Positions 1 through 7,985 of a stretch of 52,749 bases of DNA are shown here, in pieces. The stretch's first letter is position 1. The number at the start of each line of letters is the position of its first letter. The DNA is from Paenibacillus sp. BSR1-1 (GTDB lineage Bacteria; Bacillota; Bacilli; Bacillales; Cytobacillaceae), in contig NZ_JAQMWQ010000035.1 in NCBI RefSeq assembly GCF_030403775.1, positions 1 through 52,749 of the forward strand, read 5' to 3'. The notes under the pieces are model-generated. The model was given only the letters and a program-made list of their open reading frames with translations, had not been told where the DNA came from and did not search any database. The translations under genes and the position numbers were made by a program.

Positions 1-8
1 TTAGCCAT
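1..8 (-). CDS. 5' end of an unidentified gene cut by the window edge
   Basis: Only the start of a minus-strand reading frame is visible: ATG at 8-6, then GCT and two bases of the third codon. A strong ribosome binding site (GGAGGGG) sits seven bases upstream. The product cannot be named from two codons. Confidence 0.45.
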
Positions 9-40
9 TAAAAATCCCCTCCAAGTAGTAGTGTATCATT

Positions 41-64
41 CCCGCCAAATTAGCGGGCTTTTTT
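41..64 (+). terminator. Orphan hairpin with T-run
   Basis: CCCGC and GCGGG form a 5-bp GC stem around a seven-base loop, followed by CTTTTTT on the plus strand. This is a Rho-independent terminator shape, but the genes on both sides are on the minus strand, so no plus-strand gene in the window uses it. It may serve a transcript starting outside the window or be left over from a rearrangement. Confidence 0.4.
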
Positions 65-90
65 ACACTGTCTACTTAAAGGGGATAATA

Positions 91-213
91 TCATCCCTCT
101 GGTCTTTTTTGTAAGAGGATTTTGCCATCCTCATCTATACCTGCCACGACAGCGCCTACTAAAATAAGCGGCCGGGTTCCGATTAATTCCCGCAACTCTT
201 CAATATAGCCCAT
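91..213 (-). pseudogene. N-terminal remnant of a NUDIX hydrolase
   Basis: A good ribosome binding site (GGGAGG, six-base spacing) precedes an ATG and 40 codons beginning MGYIEELRELIGTRPLILVG, ending near the motif LLQKRPEG. This matches the first beta strands of Bacillus NUDIX hydrolases of about 150 residues. The frame then stops at TGA, before the Nudix box that would hold the catalytic glutamates. No continuation is visible in the other frames downstream, so the 3' part has been lost rather than only frameshifted. The piece cannot be an active hydrolase. The family call rests on recalled family resemblance, not on a search. Confidence 0.6.
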
Positions 214-247
214 TTAATGCCTCCCAAAAAATCGCATCAGATGCTTG

Positions 248-1042
248 TCACTGGTAAAATTCCGGCTTTCTGTGTTTTACGCTGGGCAGCTTTTCTCTGA
301 CTCGTTCGATCCGCTCTAAATCCAAATCGGCGAGAATAAGGGTTTCTTCTTCTCCTCCGCTTGCAATAACAACCCCCATCGGGTCAACGACCAAACTCCG
401 GCCGGAAAACTCAGGACCAACTAGGTCTGCTCCAAGGACGAACATCGTGTTTTCAATCGCTCTTGCGCGAATAAGCGTCTGCCAGTGATCCTCTTTCATC
501 GGACCCGACATCCATCCTGCCGGAACAAGCAGGACATCCGCCTCCTGAAGCGCAAACTGTCTTGCGATTTCTGGAAACCTCAACTCGTAGCAGACCATTA
601 AACCAATTTTTCCAAACTCTGTTTCTACTACTTTATATTTGTTTTCACCAGGGATAATGGTATCAGACTCTTTAAAGCTAAATGCATCATATAAATGTGT
701 CTTTCGATAGGAATGTAAGAGTTTGCCCGAACGATCAATAAATACAGTTGTATTATAAGCTCGCCAGTCATCACCCGCTTTCGATTCATACATTCCACAA
801 ACAACATAGATTTCGTTTGTTCGTGCGGCATCTTTAAGAGCAGAAACAAATGGGCCATCCAATGGTTCAGCTGCTTCCGCTGGCAGCACGCCAGTCTTCG
901 GAGTTGCCAGTACCATATAAAATTCCGGTAAAACCACAAAATCTGCGCCCATTCCTTTTGCCTTCGCAATGTATTGGATCGCTTTCTCTAAATTAGAGGC
1001 TTTATCAACGCTGGTAGATAATTGTGCAATAGCTACTTTCAT
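248..1042 (-). CDS. Carbon-nitrogen hydrolase (nitrilase superfamily), omega-amidase-like
   Basis: This 264-residue cytoplasmic protein has the full catalytic triad of the nitrilase superfamily: Glu40 in LPEFY, Lys114 in YRKTHLYD and Cys151 in MVCYELRFPE. Such enzymes hydrolyse carboxamides, for example omega-amidase acting on alpha-ketoglutaramate or Nit1-type repair of deaminated glutathione. The length is normal and the frame intact. The ATG start has TAGGAGG upstream with normal spacing. The gene stands alone, 34 bases upstream of a NUDIX remnant and divergent from a decayed sigma-factor gene, so the context does not narrow the substrate. The superfamily call is secure; omega-amidase-like activity is inference. 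Confidence 0.85.
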   Translation of the reverse strand: MKVAIAQLSTSVDKASNLEKAIQYIAKAKGMGADFVVLPEFYMVLATPKTGVLPAEAAEPLDGPFVSALKDAARTNEIYVVCGMYESKAGDDWRAYNTTVFIDRSGKLLHSYRKTHLYDAFSFKESDTIIPGENKYKVVETEFGKIGLMVCYELRFPEIARQFALQEADVLLVPAGWMSGPMKEDHWQTLIRARAIENTMFVLGADLVGPEFSGRSLVVDPMGVVIASGGEEETLILADLDLERIERVREKLPSVKHRKPEFYQ

Positions 1043-1150
1043 GGCAGGTTCCTCCTAAATTTCACATTTTCATTTATTTTAATATATTTTGGCATGGTCT
1101 GACGAACTTTTTATTATTAAATACCCTGTCACATCTATTCCCCCTTAGTC

Positions 1151-2006
1151 GTCTCGAACGAAGATTACCAACTATATAAACCATTGCTCTTTTCATTAGG
1201 GTATCGGATGTTAGGTTCAGTAGCGGAAGCAGAAGATATTGTCCATGATACTTATCTAAAAGCTTATCAAATCAGTGAGGAGAACATAACGAATAAGAAA
1301 GCGTATCTCTGCAAAATGCTGACGAACCGTTGTCTTGATGTATTAAAGTCTGCAAGATCCAGACGAGAACAGTATGTGGGACCTTGTAACCCAGAGCCAT
1401 TATTACTAGAGAAATTACATGCCTTTGATCCATCTGAAATGATTATCCAAAAGAAGGATTGAGTATTGCCTATTTACGAATGATGGAGCATTTGGCACCT
1501 GATGAACGAGCAGTTCTCCCTTTAAGAGAGGCATTTGATTTCTCATACTCAGAGATTGCTAACATCATTGAAAAGAAAGAAGAAAACTGCAGGAAAATTT
1601 TTAGCAGGGCTAAACAAAAGGTCTTACTTGTGGAAGGTGAAAGCATAAGCTATGAAAGGAATAAGTTAATCATTAATCGCTTTTTAGCAGCGTTTCAAAT
1701 GCAAAATACAGCCGTCTTATTAGAACTACTTTCGGATAATGTCACCCTATATTCAGACGGCGGAGGAAAAGTCACGGCTGCGGTACGTCCAATAGTATCT
1801 GTATCCAACGTTCTAGCCTTATTATATGGGGTTATAAAAAAGGCCCCTGAAGACACTTATTTTGAAGTTAAAAATATCAATCGACAACCAGCAATCGTGA
1901 TATACATGAATAATAAGATTCAAAGTATCCTTAGCTTTTATATTTCTAATGAAACAATAAATGAAATCTAATCACAATGAATCCTGAGAAATTACCTTTT
2001 CATTAA
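1151..2006 (+). pseudogene. Decayed ECF41/SigJ-type sigma factor
   Basis: The sequence reads as an ECF sigma factor with a SnoaL-like C-terminal extension (ECF41 group), but split over three frames. Part one (to 1462) carries region 2 (YKPLLFSLGYRMLGSVAEAE) and a linker (VGPCNPEPLL) resembling the ECF41 linker motif. Part two (from about 1459 to 1971) carries region 4 (SYSEIANII, ENCRKIFSRAK) and the group's DGGGK motif. Part three (1977-2006) restores MNPEKL, the group's NPDKL motif, then stops. Each junction fits a one-base deletion. No ATG or GTG precedes region 2 in frame; the only candidate, TTG at 1184, removes the first residues. Product is therefore non-functional unless the shifts are sequencing errors. 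Confidence 0.8.
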
Positions 2007-2050
2007 GAATTATTCAATACAAAACCTCCATAAATTAAATTAATAGCTTA

Positions 2051-2104
2051 TTAACAATTCTTTACATTCCCTTAATTAACATAGTGAAGGTAGTTACCTA
2101 TAAT
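2051..2104 (+). promoter_or_regulatory. tatA promoter with PhoP-like repeats
   Basis: TTAACA at 2051, TTTACA at 2061, TTAATT at 2072 and an overlapping TTAACA at 2076 resemble the TTHAYA repeats, spaced about 11 bp, that PhoP binds in Bacillus. A perfect TATAAT follows at 2099-2104. No good -35 box is present, as expected for an activator-dependent promoter. The tatA start is about 50 bases downstream. PhoP control is inferred from motif and context. Confidence 0.5.
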
Positions 2105-2153
2105 CATAGTTAAGGGAAAGAAAAAAGAATCCATTTATGAGGAGGAATAAAAC

Positions 2154-2351
2154 ATGTTTCAAAATATTGGGGTTCCGGGCCTGATCCTTATTCTTGTAAT
2201 CGCCTTAATCATTTTCGGCCCTTCAAAACTGCCGGAATTAGGAAAAGCAGTAGGCTCAACATTAAAGGAATTCAAAAAATCTACAAGAGATTTAGTTTCT
2301 GACGAAGAGCCGACAAAAACACAGCCCGAAAAAGAGGAAAAAGCCATTTAA
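2154..2351 (+). CDS. tatA: Sec-independent translocase subunit TatA
   Basis: This 65-residue protein has the TatA layout: an N-terminal membrane helix (about residues 6-21), the FGPSKLPELGK hinge, an amphipathic helix to about residue 45, and a short charged tail. TatA oligomers form the pore through which folded proteins with twin-arginine signals cross the membrane. The ATG follows AGGAGG with ideal spacing. tatC begins 61 bases downstream on the same strand, giving the minimal TatA-TatC system typical of Bacillus. The adjacent convergent gene at 3279-4712 encodes a twin-arginine phosphatase, a likely substrate. In B. subtilis a comparable pair, tatAd-tatCd, is linked to phoD. Confidence 0.95.
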   Translation: MFQNIGVPGLILILVIALIIFGPSKLPELGKAVGSTLKEFKKSTRDLVSDEEPTKTQPEKEEKAI

Positions 2352-2412
2352 TTCATATTATTTTTTAAGAGGATGTAAGAGGCTTGCATCTTCTTTTTTA
2401 TAAGGAGGCCCA

Positions 2413-3135
2413 ATGAAAACCCACGATATGGACCTTATTGGTCATTTTGAAGAACTTCGCAAACGTCTCATTTTCGTATTAGGAACCTTTATCCTGCTCT
2501 TCATCGCTTCCTTTATCTATGCACAAGACCTTTATCACTGGCTAGTGAAGGACCTGGAAGTAAAACTTGCCATTTTAGGACCGAGCGATATTTTATGGGT
2601 CTATATGATCCTTTCAAGTATCGCGGCTATTGCTGGAACGATTCCAATGGCCGCCTATCAAACTTGGCTATTTGTCCGGCCGGCATTGAAAGAAAAGGAA
2701 CGTAAAATAACGCTGGCTTATATTCCAGCCCTATTCCTTCTATTTTTTACGGGAGTTTGCTTCGGATATTTTGTCATTTTTCCAATGGTTTTTCAATTCC
2801 TCCTTTCCATGTCAGAGGACATGTTTATGACCTTTTTTACCACGGAAAAGTACTTTAAATTTTTAATTAATATGACACTGCCATTTGGTTTTTTATTTGA
2901 ACTTCCGGTGATTATCATGTTCCTGACAAGCGTCGGAGTTTTGAACCCTTATCGATTGCAAAAGATTCGAAAATACGCCTACTTTATACTAATTTTAATC
3001 GCAATCTTTATCACTCCTCCGGATTTTCTGTCTGACATTTTGGTAGTCATTCCGCTGATCTTCCTGTATGAGTGCAGCGTTCTATTATCCAGAGTGGTTT
3101 ATCGGCGAAAGCAAGAAACGAGTCTGGCTGTATAA
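2413..3135 (+). CDS. tatC: Sec-independent translocase subunit TatC
   Basis: This 240-residue membrane protein with about six hydrophobic segments begins with the conserved HFEELRKRL motif in the N-terminal cytoplasmic stretch. TatC recognises the RR signal peptide and recruits TatA. The ATG is preceded by AAGGAGG. The gene follows tatA closely and ends just before a strong terminator, so the two form an operon. Length is normal for Bacillus TatC (about 240-255). Confidence 0.95.
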   Translation: MKTHDMDLIGHFEELRKRLIFVLGTFILLFIASFIYAQDLYHWLVKDLEVKLAILGPSDILWVYMILSSIAAIAGTIPMAAYQTWLFVRPALKEKERKITLAYIPALFLLFFTGVCFGYFVIFPMVFQFLLSMSEDMFMTFFTTEKYFKFLINMTLPFGFLFELPVIIMFLTSVGVLNPYRLQKIRKYAYFILILIAIFITPPDFLSDILVVIPLIFLYECSVLLSRVVYRRKQETSLAV

Positions 3136-3141
3136 ATGAAG

Positions 3142-3178
3142 AAAGAAGTCTTAGCTCCTTTGCTAAGACTTCTTTTTC
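3142..3178 (+). terminator. tatAC terminator
   Basis: AGAAGTCTTAGC pairs with GCTAAGACTTCT around a six-base loop, and the stem runs into a T-rich tract (TTTTTCTT). It lies within ten bases of the tatC stop. Confidence 0.85.
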
Positions 3179-3213
3179 TTAGAAAAAAATTATAATCGAT
3201 TATAAAACATAAG

Positions 3214-3260
3214 AGAAAAAGAAAAGATGTAAACCCGATAAGGTACGGGTTACATCTTTT
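3214..3260 (-). terminator. phoX terminator
   Basis: On the minus strand AAAAGATGTAACCCGTA pairs with the complementary arm (3222-3238) around a short loop, followed by CTTTTTCTCTT. It lies just downstream of the phosphatase gene, back to back with the tatAC terminator. Confidence 0.85.
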
Positions 3261-3278
3261 AATAGATTCATATAATGA

Positions 3279-4712
3279 TTAAATCTTAAGTCCGTGGCGC
3301 TCAAATGCAGCCGCTTCAAGAATGGACATTCCGTTACGCTCAGCAAAAGCAGCCACCTTGTCTGAAACTTGTGGTGCAAATTGCTTTGACGGAACAGCGT
3401 AGGACATTTCCCTAGCACGTGCAGCGTTATGGCGTTGGAATGGACCCCAGATGGCAAAAGTTTTGCCCGGGCTTTGAATATTAACAAAAAGTGTGTTTCC
3501 GTCAGGCGAGAAGGTAGGCCCTGCCATTTCAGATCCATTTAGACGATTGTGGGCAAAAGGATAGATTTTGCCTTCGGGGGTAATCCCCATAAGTCGATCG
3601 TCTCCTGCTCCATCTTCTACGAACCAAAGATCGCCCCAAGGAGTCATGGCAATATTATCCGGCGACTCCATGTCTTTTGCATCTGTTGCCTCATAGAAAA
3701 GCTCCAAGGTATTGGTAGCAGGAATGTAGCGGTAAATGCGTCCAAGATTTTTTGCCCCAGCAGAACTGTCATCAAACCAGAACACACCCGCTTGGAAGAA
3801 CGCCCCTTCCAGCTTTTTAAACTTTATGCAGTTTTGTGCAGCAGCATCCTCGCGGCATAAATGAGGGTTTAGTTCCTTCCAAACAATCTTAAATGTTTGT
3901 CCAGTTTTAAATGTGCTTGCTGATGGGTCCGTTACTTCTTCAATCGCAGCCGCATAAAGCTTGCCGCCTTTTTGCAGGGCACCTGGCTTTTGGCTGGTGT
4001 CATTCGGGATAAAACGGTAGAAATAACTTGGAGATGCATCCTCAGTCAGGTATAAATATCCTGTCGCCGGGTCGATGGCACATGCTTCGTGTGAAAAGCG
4101 TCCCATATCCTTGATAGGGGTTCTGGACAATTCGTTCTCCGGCTGTGTCGGATCCACTTCGAATACATAACCGTGTGTTTCGGAACGTGTTTCTTCACAA
4201 GTCAGCCAGGTCCCCCATGGTGTAGCCCCGCCCGCACAATTTCGGATTGTACCTGAAGAGGTTACATATTCCATGATAACTTCACGATTTGGAGCTACAA
4301 CCAAAGCCGTTGTACCCCCGGCAGCCGCCGCATCAAAAGGCTTGGTTCCGACTACCGGATTTGCGGCACCTGGACTCAATTCATGATTCCGAACAAGAAT
4401 CGTCGTATTATTAGGACCTTCAAAAGCAGCCATTCCATCAAAGGCACCTGGAATTTTTCCGCCGTTTGTCAGTTGACCGCCCTCTTCGGAGATAATTTTA
4501 TAATGGAACCCTTTTGGAAGATCGAGAATTCCATTTGGATCAGGAACTAGTGGACCATATCCGCCAAAGCCGCTGGTTGGATTACTAGCAGTATCCGCAA
4601 ATGCTTTTGAACCGAGTGTTAAGACCCCAGTTGTTCCAAGAGTAAGTGCAAGTGTGCTCATACCTCCCGCTTTTAAAAAATCGCGTCGATTTATACCGTT
4701 TTGATTTTCCAT
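3279..4712 (-). CDS. phoX: PhoX-type (DUF839) alkaline phosphatase, Tat-exported
   Basis: This 477-residue protein begins with a twin-arginine signal: NRRDFLK at residues 8-14, a hydrophobic stretch, and a probable cleavage site after AFA near residue 39. The mature part has the PhoX/DUF839 pattern, including TCEETRSE (Cys172-Glu173-Glu174), which in PhoX contributes metal ligands, VRNHE (108-112), RFSHEAC (205-211) and DNIAMTPWGDLWFVEDG. PhoX enzymes are secreted phosphomonoesterases with an iron/calcium centre that scavenge phosphate from organic esters. The start follows GGGAGG. The convergent neighbour is tatAC, and three PhoP-like repeats lie upstream, so it is probably a phosphate-starvation enzyme exported by the adjacent translocase. 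Phosphatase activity itself is family inference. Confidence 0.88.
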   Translation of the reverse strand: MENQNGINRRDFLKAGGMSTLALTLGTTGVLTLGSKAFADTASNPTSGFGGYGPLVPDPNGILDLPKGFHYKIISEEGGQLTNGGKIPGAFDGMAAFEGPNNTTILVRNHELSPGAANPVVGTKPFDAAAAGGTTALVVAPNREVIMEYVTSSGTIRNCAGGATPWGTWLTCEETRSETHGYVFEVDPTQPENELSRTPIKDMGRFSHEACAIDPATGYLYLTEDASPSYFYRFIPNDTSQKPGALQKGGKLYAAAIEEVTDPSASTFKTGQTFKIVWKELNPHLCREDAAAQNCIKFKKLEGAFFQAGVFWFDDSSAGAKNLGRIYRYIPATNTLELFYEATDAKDMESPDNIAMTPWGDLWFVEDGAGDDRLMGITPEGKIYPFAHNRLNGSEMAGPTFSPDGNTLFVNIQSPGKTFAIWGPFQRHNAARAREMSYAVPSKQFAPQVSDKVAAFAERNGMSILEAAAFERHGLKI

Positions 4713-4774
4713 AAAGTAAAATTCCTCCCATTTATTTTTTTCTATCTATTGATAGTTTAATTGGCAAACATTAA

Positions 4775-4818
4775 GTATTAATGGAGCTATTGTATGGATT
4801 GGGTAAAAGAAATGTAAA
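4775..4818 (-). promoter_or_regulatory. PhoP-like box upstream of phoX
   Basis: On the minus strand TTTACA (4818-4813), TTTACC (4807-4802) and CATACA (4796-4791) are spaced exactly 11 bp apart, close to the TTHAYA repeats of Bacillus Pho boxes. A possible -10, TAATAC, lies at 4780-4775. The phoX start is about 63 bases farther on. Confidence 0.5.
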
Positions 4819-4834
4819 AATAATTTGAATAAAC

Positions 4835-4892
4835 TAAAAAAAGAGTGGAATATAGGAATTTGCTCTTCAGCATTTCCTATATTCCACTCTTA
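4835..4892 (-). terminator. Terminator of the cutC operon
   Basis: An almost perfect 18-bp stem (4841-4858 with 4873-4892) is followed on the minus strand by a run of seven or eight T. It lies about 95 bases beyond the cutC stop. Confidence 0.85.
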
Positions 4893-4986
4893 CTTATCGA
4901 TCAATTTATTTCTTCAGATTGATAAAATCATTAATCAAGGTCTAATGTTCATCTTAAAATATTCCTCACAGTTGAACTGTATGATT

Positions 4987-5634
4987 TTACTTACTTCCAA
5001 GTTCACCAACAATTTTTGTTCCATGAACCTCTCTTACGTTTACTTTACTGATAATAGCCTCCAGGTTTCTATCAGTAATTCCTCCTCCGGGAAGGATGAT
5101 TATTCGACCGCCTGCAAAATTGACATATTCTTTCAATCGGGTAAGGTTGTTTTCAATTGCTGTATCGCTTGGCCCTCCATGGGTTAATATCCGCTGAACA
5201 CCATGGCCTGCCAACCAATTAATAGCATCCAACTGGTATTTCGGCTTAATCTGATCAAACGCCATATGAAAGGTGATATCCAGACCACTAGCGGCTTGCA
5301 GCAATGTATGCATATTCCTCTCATCAATCCAGCCTGATTCTTCTAAGCAGCCCATCACCACTCCGTCTGTTCCCAGGTGTTTTAAATGAACAATATCTTC
5401 GTGCATAATGTCTATTTCCATCTTGTTATAAACGAAGTTTCCACCCCTTGGCCTGATAATGGACATAACCTTAATATTTTTACTGTGACAATATTTAATT
5501 GTTCTTGCAGCTACACCATGACTGACGGTTGTTCCGCCGACCGCTAAGTTATCACAAAGCTCTATCCGGCTAGCACCTCGCTCGATTGCCTCAGGTACAA
5601 GAGTGAAATTTTCTACACAGACTTCTTTAATCAT
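4987..5634 (-). CDS. cutC: CutC family protein
   Basis: This 215-residue TIM-barrel protein shows the CutC signature throughout: EVCVENF at the N-terminus, RIELCDNLAVGGTT (residues 23-36), IRPRGGNFVY (60-69), GVVMGCL and LTHGGPSD. The family is named for copper homeostasis in E. coli, but its biochemical activity is poorly settled. Its ATG overlaps the asparaginase stop (ATGA, four bases), so the two are translationally coupled and share an operon. Here it sits with sugar-type enzymes and a ROK repressor and no copper genes, so an enzymatic TIM-barrel role is worth considering. Length is slightly below the usual 230-250 residues. Confidence 0.88.
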   Translation of the reverse strand: MIKEVCVENFTLVPEAIERGASRIELCDNLAVGGTTVSHGVAARTIKYCHSKNIKVMSIIRPRGGNFVYNKMEIDIMHEDIVHLKHLGTDGVVMGCLEESGWIDERNMHTLLQAASGLDITFHMAFDQIKPKYQLDAINWLAGHGVQRILTHGGPSDTAIENNLTRLKEYVNFAGGRIIILPGGGITDRNLEAIISKVNVREVHGTKIVGELGSK

Positions 5635-6665
5635 AAAGCACGTTTTTCTGTCATTTCTTGTGATTTGATAAGTGAAAACGTCTCTTTAACCGCTCCTGCC
5701 TCAACCCCTGCATCATTCCTTACAATCGACGGCTTTAACTCTCTTATTCTGGCGATTGTTTCTTTGTTGTCGTAGTTAATTTGCTCAAGGATAGATGCAA
5801 CAATATTTGGCCAAACCTCTTCAGAGCCATTTAATACTTTTAAGGCAAAGCCTAGTCTTTCCTTTTTCAATCCAAAGCAATAAACACCTTGTGCTCCGCC
5901 CTTTGCGACGACATTTGGATCTTGCAGCAAAACGGAGCAAATAAATTTTTCCGAAGCCACCATCATTGGATGTTCATTCATCACGCTGATCATTTCCTTC
6001 ACCGCTTTTTGCAATAATGGATCTTTAATAGTGTCAGGACATGCCAATTTTAAATAGGTAATCGCCATATTTTTCAGCGGAATCGCGAACACCGGTACAC
6101 CGCAGCCATCTGTACCGATCTTAATTTCTGAAACGGGTACTTCCGATAAAGTGGAGAGGATGATCAAAATTTGCTGCTGAAGTGGATGATCTGCTTCCCA
6201 GTATCCTTCAACTGGATAGCCCAATTCGCGGCAAACCGTGACAAATCCCATATGCTTGCCTGAGCAGTTGTGAAAAAGCCGTCTTTTTTCTTTATGGTTC
6301 CACAACATTTCCTCACGCGGCTTGACGTTTAATGGATAGGAGGGCGGACAGAATAATTCTTCTTCTCTAACAGGCAGCTTGCTCAACATGGATTCAAGAG
6401 CTTTAACATGGTAGGTTTCCCCTCTGTGAGAAGCAGTAAACAGGGCTGCTTCTTCTCTTGTAAGACCATATTTCGCTACGATATTAGATAAAAATACAGG
6501 GAGCGCTTGGATGGGCTTTGCGGCAGACCGATAATAGGTATAATGATCCTGATTCCCGGCATGATACACCGTTTCCAATTGATCGTTAACACCACCTATC
6601 ATGCCTAAATGTACATTTTCCAACAATCCTGCTCTTGTTTCTTCCACTAATGTTACATAATTCAT
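5631..6665 (-). CDS. Asparaginase, type II-like family (PF06089)
   Basis: This 344-residue protein matches the asparaginase family typified by Rhizobium etli asparaginase II, which is unrelated to E. coli AnsA/AnsB. Visible landmarks are YYRSAAKPIQALP (residues 44-56), ASHRGE, LFHNCSGKHMGF, IGTDGCGVPVFAIPL and VAKGGAQGVYCFG. It has no signal peptide and should act in the cytosol, releasing ammonia from L-asparagine or a related beta-amide. The ATG follows AAGGAGAGG. It lies 27 bases after the ROK repressor gene and overlaps cutC by four bases. An asparaginase inside a sugar-type cluster suggests the imported substrate may carry an asparagine or similar amide group; that is inference. Confidence 0.85.
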   Translation of the reverse strand: MNYVTLVEETRAGLLENVHLGMIGGVNDQLETVYHAGNQDHYTYYRSAAKPIQALPVFLSNIVAKYGLTREEAALFTASHRGETYHVKALESMLSKLPVREEELFCPPSYPLNVKPREEMLWNHKEKRRLFHNCSGKHMGFVTVCRELGYPVEGYWEADHPLQQQILIILSTLSEVPVSEIKIGTDGCGVPVFAIPLKNMAITYLKLACPDTIKDPLLQKAVKEMISVMNEHPMMVASEKFICSVLLQDPNVVAKGGAQGVYCFGLKKERLGFALKVLNGSEEVWPNIVASILEQINYDNKETIARIRELKPSIVRNDAGVEAGAVKETFSLIKSQEMTEKRAL

Positions 6666-6692
6666 ACAATACTCCTCTCCTTAGAAAAAATA

Positions 6693-7847
6693 TCACTGTA
6701 ATTCCAACAAGGAATTTTGAGCTTGAATAGCTGCACCAAGTACGACTCCTTGATCTCCTAACTGTGAGTAGACAATTTTTACACGTTCTTTTAACGGCTC
6801 CCAAACATACAGCTCACATTTTTGCTTAATAGAACCTTTTATTTCAGGAAGTTTTTCAATGGTATTCCCGCTTAGAATAATCATTTCCGGGTTATACAGA
6901 CAAAGGATATTGCTTAAAGCGAGGGCGATGTAGGTGGCGGTTCGGTCCATAATATTAATGGCCCAAGATTCCCGCTTTCGATAGGCATCGAAAACCTCAT
7001 CGATGGTCTGAATGTCCTTTACCTTCCTGCTGTCGGCAATAATTGATCCTTCAGAAATATAAGTAGCAAGGCAGCCGATTTTTCCGCAATTGCATACATT
7101 CCCCGTCGGGTCAATGACGGTATGGCCAATCTCCCCTGCATCGTTGGAATCACCGCGGTATATTTCTCCTTTAAGAATGATCGCAGCACCAATTCCGGAT
7201 CCAATACCCATGAGAACAGCATTTTGCGAATCCCTTGCCCTTCCCTTGAAATTTTCTGCGATGATTTTCATTTTTAGTTCATTATCAATGATGACCCCAA
7301 AGCCAGTGAGTTGTTGAAGATCCTTAGCCAGGTTTTCATTCTTCCATTTCAGCTGTTCCGATATCTTTACCACGCCATTCATATAATCGATGGAACCAGG
7401 AAGACCTACTCCAATTCCAAGGATCTTTTCGACAGGTACTTGATTTTTATTAATTAATTCCCTTATATTCTTCCTTACTTTTTTAAGCGTTTCTTCATAA
7501 CCCTCCCTCTCATCTCTGGGAGTAGTCTGCCATGCAACAATTTCTCCGACATAATTAACGATACCAATGTTGATGATTAATTTATCGATTTCTACTCCAA
7601 CGGAATAAAGAACATCACCGCAAACATCCAATAAAGCTGCCTTTCTTCCTACGCCGGATGTGACTAATTCGGTTTCTCTCACAAATCCCTGTAAATGTAG
7701 TTCATTGACAATTCGCGTAATAGATGTTGGGCTCATTCCTGTTACTTTCGCAATTTCCATTCTGGAAATGGGCGATTGGTTTTTGATAATTTCAAGGACT
7801 AGATTTTTATTTTGTTTTTTCATTAAAAGTTGATCTTGCTTCTCCAT
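6693..7847 (-). CDS. ROK family transcriptional repressor (NagC/XylR type)
   Basis: The 384-residue protein has an N-terminal winged helix-turn-helix (about residues 12-60, with ISRMEIAKVTGMSPTSITRI) and a ROK sugar-binding domain. The zinc site is present as CNCGKIGC, but the usual GCLE is GCLAT here. The kinase-type DNDAN motif reads DNELKM, fitting a regulator rather than a sugar kinase. It probably senses a sugar and represses the adjacent import and catabolic genes. The ATG has GGAATG as a weak ribosome binding site. The gene is followed closely by asparaginase and cutC and preceded by the last isomerase gene. A 13-bp sequence upstream recurs before the isomerase gene at 10836 and could be an operator. 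Confidence 0.9.
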   Translation of the reverse strand: MEKQDQLLMKKQNKNLVLEIIKNQSPISRMEIAKVTGMSPTSITRIVNELHLQGFVRETELVTSGVGRKAALLDVCGDVLYSVGVEIDKLIINIGIVNYVGEIVAWQTTPRDEREGYEETLKKVRKNIRELINKNQVPVEKILGIGVGLPGSIDYMNGVVKISEQLKWKNENLAKDLQQLTGFGVIIDNELKMKIIAENFKGRARDSQNAVLMGIGSGIGAAIILKGEIYRGDSNDAGEIGHTVIDPTGNVCNCGKIGCLATYISEGSIIADSRKVKDIQTIDEVFDAYRKRESWAINIMDRTATYIALALSNILCLYNPEMIILSGNTIEKLPEIKGSIKQKCELYVWEPLKERVKIVYSQLGDQGVVLGAAIQAQNSLLELQ

Positions 7848-7881
7848 TATTTACATTCCTTTTTAAAATAATTTTTTAAAG

Positions 7882-7894
7882 AATGGTTAAAAAA
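7882..7894 (-). promoter_or_regulatory. Candidate operator motif upstream of the ROK gene
   Basis: The minus-strand 13-mer TTTTTTAACCATT lies 35-47 bases upstream of the ROK start. The same 13-mer occurs at 10868-10856 upstream of the isomerase gene of the same cluster, and a 10-base core (TTTTTTAACC) recurs at 8878-8869. It could be a regulator site, but the region is A/T-rich and no palindrome is evident. Confidence 0.25.
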
Positions 7895-7944
7895 TCATGT
7901 CAGCTCTCACTTTTGAAAGAACTAACATCATTTTTTAATAGGAA

Positions 7945-7966
7945 GGGAATCTTAAAGTAGATTCCC
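7945..7966 (-). other. Hairpin between isomerase and ROK genes
   Basis: GGGAATC pairs with GATTCCC around eight bases, 20 bases past the isomerase stop. No T-run follows, so it is more likely an mRNA-stabilising or partial-termination hairpin than a full terminator. Confidence 0.4.
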
Positions 7967-7985
7967 CTCAAATGAAGTTTGTCCT

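Noticed and set aside
3549..3860. 103-codon plus-strand frame inside phoX
   Set aside because: It is antisense to a well-supported gene with intact family motifs and is a shadow of it.
4825..5187. 120-codon plus-strand frame opposite the end of cutC
   Set aside because: It runs antisense to cutC and across its terminator, has no ribosome binding site and no recognisable protein pattern.
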